Source: Clostridiaceae bacterium
GTDB taxonomy: Bacteria; Bacillota; Clostridia; UBA1212; DUPL01
Length of the DNA: 6,086 bases
Reading direction: 5' to 3'
NCBI GenBank assembly: GCA_012522035.1
Contig: JAAYLF010000180.1
Location: 1-6,086, forward strand
Shown: piece after piece, positions 1-5,248 of the stretch
How the letters are laid out: every line of letters starts with the position of its first letter
Numbering within the stretch: the stretch's first letter is position 1
Program-made: the position numbers and the translations under genes
Notes under the pieces: generated by a model
Databases searched by the model: none
The model's input: the letters and a program-made list of their open reading frames with translations, nothing else
Told to the model about the DNA's origin: nothing

Positions 1-12
1 GAGGAAGAAAAC

Positions 13-450
13 GTGGAAAAAGTAGATAAGAAGGTTGCAATTCCGCAAGTTGCGGGAGAATTCATTAGGTATCTTCTGGTTGGAGGATCAGCCTTTATTT
101 TGGATACCGCTGTGCTTTATGTGTTTTCAAAATATGTGATCCGGAGTCTGGGCAGACCTGGAATACTGTTTGGTGCTGCAATAGGATTTATTGCAGGGCT
201 TGTATACAATTATGCGTTATCCATATTGTTTGTTTTTAACAAAGCGAGGGAGAGGATAAAGGGAAGAGAAGCATTGTCTGTTACGATATTTGCAATTATT
301 GGTGTTGGAGGACTTGTTCTTACCGAACTAGGCATGTATATAGGGTTGTCAATTCTAGGAGATGACATGTACATATTTGTGAAGGTTATCGTATCGGGCG
401 TGGTTTTTGTTTGGAACTTTGTTGCCCGCAAGGTAACACTATTCAAGTAA
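13..450 (+). CDS. GtrA-family four-helix membrane protein
   Basis: This 145-residue protein belongs to the GtrA/DPMS-associated membrane family, whose members are thought to help move or use polyprenyl-phosphate-linked sugars during surface polysaccharide or teichoic acid glycosylation. Four hydrophobic segments are visible at about residues 20-40, 51-75, 88-113 and 120-137. Family hallmarks are the FIRYLLVGG entry to helix 1 with Asp31 following, YNYALSILFVF closing helix 2, and the C-terminal FVWNFVARKVTLF, which matches the usual NF..R...F ending. The GTG at 13 is preceded by GAGGA at positions 1-5, a reasonable ribosome binding site. The frame stays open to the window edge, however, so a start further upstream is possible. 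The length is normal for the family. The next gene begins 11 nt after the stop, so the two are probably cotranscribed. The family call is firm; the transported or modified sugar is unknown. Confidence 0.88.
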   Translation: MEKVDKKVAIPQVAGEFIRYLLVGGSAFILDTAVLYVFSKYVIRSLGRPGILFGAAIGFIAGLVYNYALSILFVFNKARERIKGREALSVTIFAIIGVGGLVLTELGMYIGLSILGDDMYIFVKVIVSGVVFVWNFVARKVTLFK

Positions 451-461
451 CGGAGGTAGTT

Positions 462-1988
462 ATGAAAAAAGCTGTGATTATAGGGGCAGGGCCTGCAGGG
501 TTAACTGCCGCATATATGCTGCTTAAGAAGACTGATATTCGCCCCTGCATTCTTGAAGAAACAAGCGCAATTGGTGGAATTTCAAGAACCGCAGAGTACA
601 AAGGAAACAGGATGGATCTGGGAGGACACAGGTTCTTTTCCAAGAATGGCAAAGTTGTTGATATATGGAAGGAGCTAATGCCAATACAGGGCCATCCAGC
701 GTGGGACGATAATGTACTTGGAGTTGAAAAACCTCTATGTGAAAACGGTCCTGATCCTGAAAAAGAGGACAGGGTTATGCTAATTAGAAACAGGGTTTCC
801 AGAATATATTACCTAAAGAAGTTTTTTGATTACCCAATATCGATTAATCTGGAAACTGTAAGGAATCTGGGGTTAAAAAGGTCGGTAAAGTCTGGTGTAG
901 GGTATGTAAGTTCAAGTTTAAGAAAAAGAAATGAAAATTCTCTAGAAGATTTCTACATAAACAGGTTTGGCAAACAACTGTATTCCATGTTTTTCGAGCG
1001 CTACACGGAAAAGTTGTGGGGTGTTCACCCTTCACATATTGCCCCAGACTGGGGCGCTCAGAGAGTAAAAGAACTTTCTCTCAGCAAGGTACTTGCCGAG
1101 TTTTTAGCAAGAAAATTCAAAAAGGATCACAAGACAAAATGTACATCGTTAATTGAGCAGTTTATGTATCCCAAGAAAGGTCCGGGGCAATTGTGGGAAC
1201 AGATGGCTTCGGAAATTGTTAAAATGGGAGGAGAGATTAGACTCAACTCAAAAGTTGTTGGAGTTGACACAAAAGAGAACAGAGTTATATCAGTAAGAAC
1301 AGATAAGGAAACAATTAAAGGAGACTTGTTTTTCTCTTCCATGCCAATAAAAGACCTTGCATATGCATTGGATGAATGTCCTGACAAGGTAAGGGATGTA
1401 GCTGTAAATCTTCCTTACCGCGACTTTATAACTGTTGGTCTTTTGCTTAGGAAGTTGAAAATTGCCAACACAACCAGGATTAGAACAATAAACAACATTG
1501 TGCCTGACTGTTGGATTTACATACAGGAGCCAGAGGTAAAGCTGGGAAGACTTCAGGTATTCAACAACTGGTCGCCATATATGGTAAGCAATCCTGATAA
1601 TGTATTTATTGGTCTTGAATATTTCTGCTGCGAGAATGATGAACTGTGGAACATGAGTGATAAAGAATTCGCAGACTTTGCAGCAAGAGAACTGGAGGAA
1701 ATAGGGATAATAGATATGGGGGATGTTCTTGATTCAATTACCATAAAGGTAAAGAAAGCCTATCCTGCATATTTCGGCACCTATTCGGAGTTTAATATTG
1801 TCAGAGAATATCTGGATTCCTTTGAAAATCTCTTCTGCATAGGACGAAACGGGCAGCATAGGTACAACAATATGGACCATTCTATGCTTACTGCCATGGT
1901 GGCTGTAGAGAATATAAAGAATGGGGTAAGGGACAAGTCAAATATATGGAACGTAAATACCGAGGCAGAATACCATGAGGAAAAGTGA
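462..1988 (+). CDS. FAD-dependent oxidoreductase, amine-oxidase/UDP-galactopyranose mutase-like
   Basis: This 508-residue flavoprotein has an N-terminal Rossmann motif GAGPAG (residues 8-13), the ribose-binding acid at Glu32, and the GGISR stretch (38-42) followed by DLGGH (52-56), as in the protoporphyrinogen oxidase/amine oxidase and UDP-galactopyranose mutase superfamily. The C-terminal FAD-closing segment is seen around 458-484 (FCIGRNGQHRYNNMDHSM). No signal peptide or membrane helix is apparent, so it should be cytoplasmic. The frame is open from 411, but the ATG at 462 is preceded by GGAGG at 452-456 with 5 nt spacing, and the Rossmann strand begins right after it; an upstream start would overlap gtrA. 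Coupling to a GtrA protein suggests a role in sugar-nucleotide or lipid-linked sugar chemistry. That role is inferred from context. It is unlikely to be a haem enzyme, as no haem gene is nearby. The substrate cannot be assigned. Confidence 0.85.
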   Translation: MKKAVIIGAGPAGLTAAYMLLKKTDIRPCILEETSAIGGISRTAEYKGNRMDLGGHRFFSKNGKVVDIWKELMPIQGHPAWDDNVLGVEKPLCENGPDPEKEDRVMLIRNRVSRIYYLKKFFDYPISINLETVRNLGLKRSVKSGVGYVSSSLRKRNENSLEDFYINRFGKQLYSMFFERYTEKLWGVHPSHIAPDWGAQRVKELSLSKVLAEFLARKFKKDHKTKCTSLIEQFMYPKKGPGQLWEQMASEIVKMGGEIRLNSKVVGVDTKENRVISVRTDKETIKGDLFFSSMPIKDLAYALDECPDKVRDVAVNLPYRDFITVGLLLRKLKIANTTRIRTINNIVPDCWIYIQEPEVKLGRLQVFNNWSPYMVSNPDNVFIGLEYFCCENDELWNMSDKEFADFAARELEEIGIIDMGDVLDSITIKVKKAYPAYFGTYSEFNIVREYLDSFENLFCIGRNGQHRYNNMDHSMLTAMVAVENIKNGVRDKSNIWNVNTEAEYHEEK

Positions 1989-2003
1989 TCAGCTTTTCCA
2001 TGG
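1973..2003. repeat. Hairpin spanning two abutting convergent stop codons
   Basis: GGAAAAG (1979-1985) and CTTTTCC (1993-1999) form a perfect 7-bp inverted repeat with loop TGATCAG. The stem extends through CCAT (1973-1976) and ATGG (2000-2003) across a two-base GA bulge. The loop holds both stop codons, TGA of the + gene and TGA of the - gene. It may act as a bidirectional transcription end, but neither side carries a clear T-run, so it is not a canonical intrinsic terminator. Confidence 0.45.
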
Positions 2004-2255
2004 CATTTTGCCATTGAAATATGTATGTGCGATGTCTTTTTGCTTGCTTTCGCTTAGTTCGTTCATTTTTTTCTTCCAAAGGTTGTATGATTTGCTTTTT
2101 TGCTTCTGGTTGAGCATAAAGGAGCATTCTCTTCCCATACATTCATTTACTTTTAATATTTCACATTTAAAGTTGTCGGTAAGATGCACACAATCGGGCA
2201 AATCAAGGACTTCCAAATTTTTAGCGCTTGTTTGAGGTATAAAGTTTCCAGCCAT
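1989..2255 (-). CDS. Small four-cysteine protein, function unknown
   Basis: This 88-residue soluble protein has no signal peptide or membrane helix. Four cysteines are packed into the first half: Cys22 (in DCVH, with His24), Cys31, Cys39 and Cys44 (ECMGREC). Their spacing suggests a zinc or iron-sulfur site, or a structural knuckle. A charged, probably helical stretch rich in Lys, Gln and Glu follows (about 48-76), and the protein ends in YFNGKMPWKS. The pattern of a CxxH/Cys cluster, a SF segment and a terminal YxxGKMPW resembles short uncharacterised proteins of clostridia; this is recalled, not searched. The start is well supported: ATG follows AAGGAG (2262-2267) by 6 nt, and an extended -10 promoter lies about 50 bp upstream. 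The stop directly abuts the stop of the convergent oxidoreductase gene. No function is assigned. Confidence 0.82.
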   Translation of the reverse strand: MAGNFIPQTSAKNLEVLDLPDCVHLTDNFKCEILKVNECMGRECSFMLNQKQKSKSYNLWKKKMNELSESKQKDIAHTYFNGKMPWKS

Positions 2256-2304
2256 CTCTATCTCCTTAAAAAAATAAATTGCATAAAGAACATGAACAAA
2301 CTAT

Positions 2305-2313
2305 ATTATATCA
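2305..2313 (-). promoter_or_regulatory. Extended -10 promoter of the four-Cys protein gene
   Basis: On the minus strand this reads TGATATAAT, an exact TGn-TATAAT extended -10 for a sigma-A-type RNA polymerase. The -35 region 17 bp upstream (TTACAT) is weak, as is common with an extended -10. Transcription would begin near 2298, giving a leader of about 43 nt before the ATG at 2255. Confidence 0.6.
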
Positions 2314-2322
2314 TGTTTGAAA

Positions 2323-2339
2323 ATTTTATGTAATAAAAT
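2323..2339. repeat. 17-bp AT inverted repeat upstream of the -10
   Basis: ATTTTAT (2323-2329) and ATAAAAT (2333-2339) form a perfect inverted repeat around a 3-bp spacer. It lies where the -35 region of the minus-strand promoter would be, so it could be an operator. The surrounding DNA is extremely AT-rich, so chance is a serious alternative. Confidence 0.3.
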
Positions 2340-2375
2340 ATGTTAATTTTTTTAAAATTGTTCGATTCTATTTAT

Positions 2376-3494
2376 TTAAAAATGTTCGAACAAACCGTTG
2401 TACCTTTTTGGGAAGACGTGGAAGAAATCTGATTTTTCGTTGAATATTTCAACACCATCCATGTACGCCAGAACATCAGCGTTATATTTATCATAACCGT
2501 ATACTATCTGGGTGAAAGCAGGCATCGAAAGGGATACGTCGTATTTATCCTTGTCTACACGTTTTGCAACACCGACTCCGTTTTCAAACTCCACCTCCCA
2601 GACACCCTTTGTGTACTCAAGGTCATCGGTGATGTTGACTCTGAAATACCCCTTACCTTGAGGGTATGTGTTTGATTCAAGAATGGTTTTGACATCGAGA
2701 ATTCTTGCCATAAGATCCGGATATCTTTTATACGTTGTATGGATGTAATGTCTGAGAATCAAGTCAATTTCAGGAGACATGGCACAGTTGTGTATTTTCA
2801 CAGTGTCATTCTCTCCTTCAAACATTCTCATGAACCCAAAGAGTTTTAGCAAGGATTCCTTTGAGGTAAAGGCCATTTCATACACATTTAAATTGATGGA
2901 TCTCATATGATTTACATGGTAATAGTTCTCAACGGAAAGAGATATATATGATGCAGGTTTTCTGTTGTTGTCATACCAGATATATGTGGAACCTTTAAAT
3001 CTGTCTGGGTTGGTAAAGAAATGTCTGTCGTCATATCTGTGGAACATTATGTTTCTTTTTAACGCAAATTCGTTATATATTTTAATAACATCATCCAGTC
3101 TGTTATCGCCTCTCAAAAGATACAAAGCACTTTCACGGGGAATGTGGGACAGTTTGTCAATGGGAAACTCAACAATCAACTGGTCTGCAACTTTCTCATA
3201 ACCGAATTTTCTGTAATATGAAAAGGAAAAGGGATGCAGGAAACTCACACAAGCTCCCTTGTTTATTGCGTCATCAAAAGCCATCTTCAATATCTTTCTT
3301 ACATAACCTTTTCTTCTATACTCTGGTTCTGTTGCAACGCCCCCTACTGTCATGGCTTTTATATATTTTCCTGCGAACACACTGTTAACATAACCTATCC
3401 TTGCAGTGGATACGCATCGGTCATCTTCCAGAACATTTATTGAATAACTTTGTGTATATTTGTCTTTATGAAGCTTGGTTGTCTCAATTCTCAT
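2376..3494 (-). CDS. Eis-like GNAT N-acetyltransferase
   Basis: This 372-residue cytoplasmic enzyme is predicted to transfer an acetyl group from acetyl-CoA to an amine. The first about 110 residues form a GNAT domain: the VGGVATEPEYRRKGY block (50-64) holds the R-R-K-G-Y pyrophosphate-binding loop, and HPFSFSYYRKFGYE (87-100) is the segment that carries the general-acid Tyr in Eis enzymes (probably Tyr94 here). The middle (about 115-275) would be the second, degenerate GNAT domain. The last about 90 residues resemble the SCP2-like domain of the Eis family. The chain ends in Phe, fitting the Eis mechanism in which a C-terminal Phe carboxylate acts as base. The length is close to that of the family (about 390-400). 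The ATG at 3494 follows AAGGAG by about 8 nt. Eis proteins elsewhere acetylate aminoglycosides and other amines; the substrate here is unknown. Confidence 0.88.
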   Translation of the reverse strand: MRIETTKLHKDKYTQSYSINVLEDDRCVSTARIGYVNSVFAGKYIKAMTVGGVATEPEYRRKGYVRKILKMAFDDAINKGACVSFLHPFSFSYYRKFGYEKVADQLIVEFPIDKLSHIPRESALYLLRGDNRLDDVIKIYNEFALKRNIMFHRYDDRHFFTNPDRFKGSTYIWYDNNRKPASYISLSVENYYHVNHMRSINLNVYEMAFTSKESLLKLFGFMRMFEGENDTVKIHNCAMSPEIDLILRHYIHTTYKRYPDLMARILDVKTILESNTYPQGKGYFRVNITDDLEYTKGVWEVEFENGVGVAKRVDKDKYDVSLSMPAFTQIVYGYDKYNADVLAYMDGVEIFNEKSDFFHVFPKRYNGLFEHF

Positions 3495-3516
3495 GCGTTA
3501 ATCTCCTTTTTTCTGT

Positions 3517-3525
3517 ATTATATCA
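3517..3525 (-). promoter_or_regulatory. Extended -10 promoter of the acetyltransferase gene
   Basis: The minus strand reads TGATATAAT, an exact TGn-TATAAT. The -35 position 17 bp upstream (TATTAT) is poor. The start of transcription would be near 3510, only a few bases ahead of the AAGGAG at about 3502-3508, so the leader would be very short. It suggests the acetyltransferase is transcribed independently of the upstream small membrane protein. Confidence 0.55.
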
Positions 3526-3554
3526 AAAACTGAAGAAGAATAATATTTTAATTT

Positions 3555-3574
3555 GGCGCATCGCTCGATGCGCC
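3555..3574 (-). terminator. GC-rich hairpin after the small membrane protein gene
   Basis: GGCGCATCG (3555-3563) and CGATGCGCC (3566-3574) form a perfect 9-bp inverted repeat with a very tight centre (effectively 8 bp with a four-base loop). It begins 3 nt past the stop of the 3578-3844 gene in minus-strand reading. It is the most GC-rich short stretch in an AT-rich gap, so a terminator role is likely by position. The bases after it on the minus strand (AAATTAAAATATT) lack a real T-run, so it may be a weak terminator or an RNA-stabilising end. Confidence 0.5.
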
Positions 3575-3577
3575 GTG

Positions 3578-3844
3578 CTATTTTCTATTCTTGTTCATCT
3601 CGTACCAGAAGAAGAGCAAGATTATTAAAAATGTGGTGATTGTTACAAGCAGGACAACCAGCAGGGAGAGAATCAGTTCGCCTCCTTCACTGGGAGATTC
3701 CGAAGGCTCGATGGTGTTTTCTGTACAGCTTGCTGTAACATTTTTGTAATGATTTGTAGATTCCAATTGACTATTTACGCAAGTTATTGTATAACTTAAC
3801 AAAACAAATAGTATTGCAAAAATTGGTAAGATTGTTTTGGTCAA
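3578..3844 (-). CDS. Small two-helix membrane or secreted protein, unknown
   Basis: This 88-residue protein has an N-terminal hydrophobic segment (about residues 5-22) that looks like a signal peptide or anchor, a polar Ser/Thr/Glu/Asn-rich middle (about 25-56, with Cys40 and SESPSEGGE), and a second strongly hydrophobic helix (about 57-80) followed by a short basic tail, YEMNKNRK. The likely topology places the middle outside and the basic tail in the cytoplasm. Cys22 is preceded by TIT and does not make a convincing lipobox; no LPxTG motif is present. The start is TTG at 3844, supported by a near-perfect AAGGAGG (3853-3859) at 8 nt spacing; no in-frame ATG gives a complete protein. It is divergent from fprA. 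I do not recognise the family and assign no function. Confidence 0.68.
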   Translation of the reverse strand: MTKTILPIFAILFVLLSYTITCVNSQLESTNHYKNVTASCTENTIEPSESPSEGGELILSLLVVLLVTITTFLIILLFFWYEMNKNRK

Positions 3845-3876
3845 TTTTTTAGCCTCCTTATTTTCCGGTTAGTACT

Positions 3877-3906
3877 ATTTTATTAGTTATCAAGAAAAGC
3901 TGTCAG
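3877..3906 (-). promoter_or_regulatory. Candidate promoter of the small membrane protein gene
   Basis: On the minus strand CTGACA (3901-3906) and TAAAAT (3877-3882) are each one base from consensus and are separated by 18 bp. The start would be near 3870, about 11 nt before the AAGGAGG. Its -35 abuts the candidate -10 of the divergent fprA promoter, so the two may compete. Confidence 0.4.
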
Positions 3907-3912
3907 TATAAT
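3883..3912 (+). promoter_or_regulatory. Candidate fprA promoter
   Basis: A perfect -10 TATAAT lies at 3907-3912. The best -35 in range is TTAGTT at 3883-3888 (18-bp spacing), which is poor and could mean activator dependence or chance. Transcription would begin near 3919, leaving a leader of about 47 nt to the ATG at 3966. It also removes the TTG at 3912 as a possible start codon. Confidence 0.4.
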
Positions 3913-3955
3913 TGAAGCAGGTTGTGAAAAAATATATACCATGTATGGAAAGGAT

Positions 3956-3968
3956 GAGGAAAACTATG
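3956..3968 (+). promoter_or_regulatory. Ribosome binding site deciding the fprA start
   Basis: GAGGA (3956-3960) sits 5 nt before the ATG at 3966. In-frame alternatives are TTG at 3912 (inside the -10), ATG at 3945 with no upstream Shine-Dalgarno, and ATG at 3954 with AGG too close. Only 3966 combines a usable site with the normal family N-terminus, about 8 residues before YWVG. Confidence 0.6.
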
Positions 3969-5153
3969 AGGAAACATGTAAAAAACAATGTGTATTGGGT
4001 AGGTAAAACTGACTGGGAATTAAGAACTTTTCACGGTTACCAGTATTCAACTCACAAAGGCTCTACGTACAATGCGTATCTGATTGAAGAGGAAAAGACG
4101 GTTTTAATTGATACCGTCTGGCTGCCTTTTGCAGACGAATTTGTGGACAACCTTGCAGAGGAAATTGAACTTGAAAAAATTGACTATATTGTCATAAACC
4201 ATGGAGAAGTGGACCACAGTGGTGCTCTTGTAAAATTGATGGAGAGAATCCCCAACACTCCAATTTACTGCACTGCCAACTGCGTAAAATCATTGAGAGG
4301 ACAATACCACAAGGATTGGAACTTCAATGTTGTCAAAACAGGAGACAAGCTGGATCTGGGCAATGGAAAGGAACTCGTATTTGTCGAGATGGCAATGCTG
4401 CATTGGCCTGACAGCATGGCTTGCTACATGACTCAAGACAACATTCTTTTTAGTAACGATGCTTTCGGTCAACACTATGCAACAGAAATGCTGTTCAACG
4501 ACCTCGTGGACCAGTGTGACTTATTTAACGAGTCCATAAAGTACTTTGCAAACATACTGACCCCATTCAGTGCGATACTGCGAAAGAAACTTGAGCAGAT
4601 TATTTCCTTAAATCTGCAAATTGACATGATAGCCACCAGTCATGGTGTTATCTGGAGGGATAATCCTGTACAGATTGTTGAGAAGTATGCACAGTGGGCA
4701 AACGATTACAAAGAGAATCAAATTACAATTATCTATGATACCATGTGGAATGGAACAAAAGCTCTTGCGGAGAATATTGCAAAAGGTATAAGTGAAGAAG
4801 ACAACGATGTAATGGTCAAGGTTTTCAATCTGGCGAAGACGGACGATAACGATGTAATTACAGAAGTGTTCAAATCAAAGACCATAGTCGTTGGTTCACC
4901 CACCATCATGGGAGGTATTCTTCATTCAATGGCAGGTTTCATGCATTTGATAAAGGACCTTAAGTTCAAGAAAAAGAAAGGCTGTGCTTTCGGTTGTTAT
5001 GGCTGGAAGGGAGAGTCCGTAAGACTCCTTAACGGTATGCTTGAGGATGCAGGTTTTGAAGTTATTAATGAGGGGTTTGAACAGAACTGGCATCCAGACA
5101 ATGAGAGTTTGGAAAAAGCTGTGGAGTTTGGTAGAGAAATAGCAAGAAAATAA
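3966..5153 (+). CDS. fprA: Class A flavodiiron protein (O2/NO reductase)
   Basis: This 395-residue cytoplasmic enzyme reduces oxygen to water and/or nitric oxide to nitrous oxide, protecting anaerobes; electrons usually come from NADH through rubredoxin and a reductase. The N-terminal metallo-beta-lactamase-like domain (about 1-250) carries all seven diiron ligands: His79, Glu81, Asp83 and His84 in HGEVDH, His146 in LHWPDS, Asp165 in NDAFGQH, and His226 in SHGVIWR. The C-terminal flavodoxin domain (about 253-395) has the FMN phosphate loop YDTMWNGTK (from 257), the GSPTIMGGILHSM stretch, and the CYGWKGES loop. It closely matches recalled Moorella FprA across its whole length, including ST(H)KGSTYNAYLI near the N-terminus. 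No rubredoxin domain is fused, so a separate donor is needed. It has its own candidate promoter and is closed by a strong terminator, so it is probably monocistronic. No clear PerR box was found. Confidence 0.95.
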   Translation: MRKHVKNNVYWVGKTDWELRTFHGYQYSTHKGSTYNAYLIEEEKTVLIDTVWLPFADEFVDNLAEEIELEKIDYIVINHGEVDHSGALVKLMERIPNTPIYCTANCVKSLRGQYHKDWNFNVVKTGDKLDLGNGKELVFVEMAMLHWPDSMACYMTQDNILFSNDAFGQHYATEMLFNDLVDQCDLFNESIKYFANILTPFSAILRKKLEQIISLNLQIDMIATSHGVIWRDNPVQIVEKYAQWANDYKENQITIIYDTMWNGTKALAENIAKGISEEDNDVMVKVFNLAKTDDNDVITEVFKSKTIVVGSPTIMGGILHSMAGFMHLIKDLKFKKKKGCAFGCYGWKGESVRLLNGMLEDAGFEVINEGFEQNWHPDNESLEKAVEFGREIARK

Positions 5154-5163
5154 CTGAGTGTGT

Positions 5164-5196
5164 AAATATCAAGGAAGCAATCCTTGATATTTTTCT
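5164..5196 (+). terminator. Intrinsic terminator of fprA
   Basis: A perfect 12-bp stem (5164-5175 with 5181-5192) has a five-base loop AGCAA and runs into TTTT at 5191-5194. It begins 10 nt past the fprA stop. The T-run is short and overlaps the stem's 3' arm, but the geometry is that of a Rho-independent terminator. It separates fprA from the next promoter. Confidence 0.85.
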
Positions 5197-5199
5197 GCC

Positions 5200-5228
5200 T
5201 TGCCATACATATTGGTGTGATATATAAT
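5200..5228 (+). promoter_or_regulatory. Near-consensus promoter of the NlpC/P60-like gene
   Basis: TTGCCA (5200-5205) and a perfect TATAAT (5223-5228) are separated by exactly 17 bp, a strong sigma-A-type promoter immediately after the fprA terminator. Transcription should start near 5235, leaving only about 14 nt before the ATG at 5249, just enough for the ribosome binding site. Confidence 0.75.
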
Positions 5229-5248
5229 GGGGGGCAGAGGTGACTGAA

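Noticed and set aside
1975..2235. Plus-strand 86-codon frame with ATG overlapping the end of the oxidoreductase
   Set aside because: It is almost wholly antisense to the four-Cys gene, which has the better ribosome site, promoter and protein pattern; the translation is low-complexity and Phe/Leu/Ser-rich, as expected of a complement frame.
2256..2375. Riboswitch or small RNA in the 120-bp gap
   Set aside because: The leader is only about 43 nt, AT-rich and without any GC stem; no known riboswitch core is visible.
2359..2392. LexA/SOS box from the GTTCGAAC-containing repeats
   Set aside because: The Gram-positive SOS box is GAAC-N4-GTTC; here the half sites face the opposite way and sit at the end of a coding region.
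3900..3920. PerR or Fur box upstream of fprA
   Set aside because: Only the -10-like TATAAT is present; the second half of a TTATAAT-N-ATTATAA palindrome is missing.
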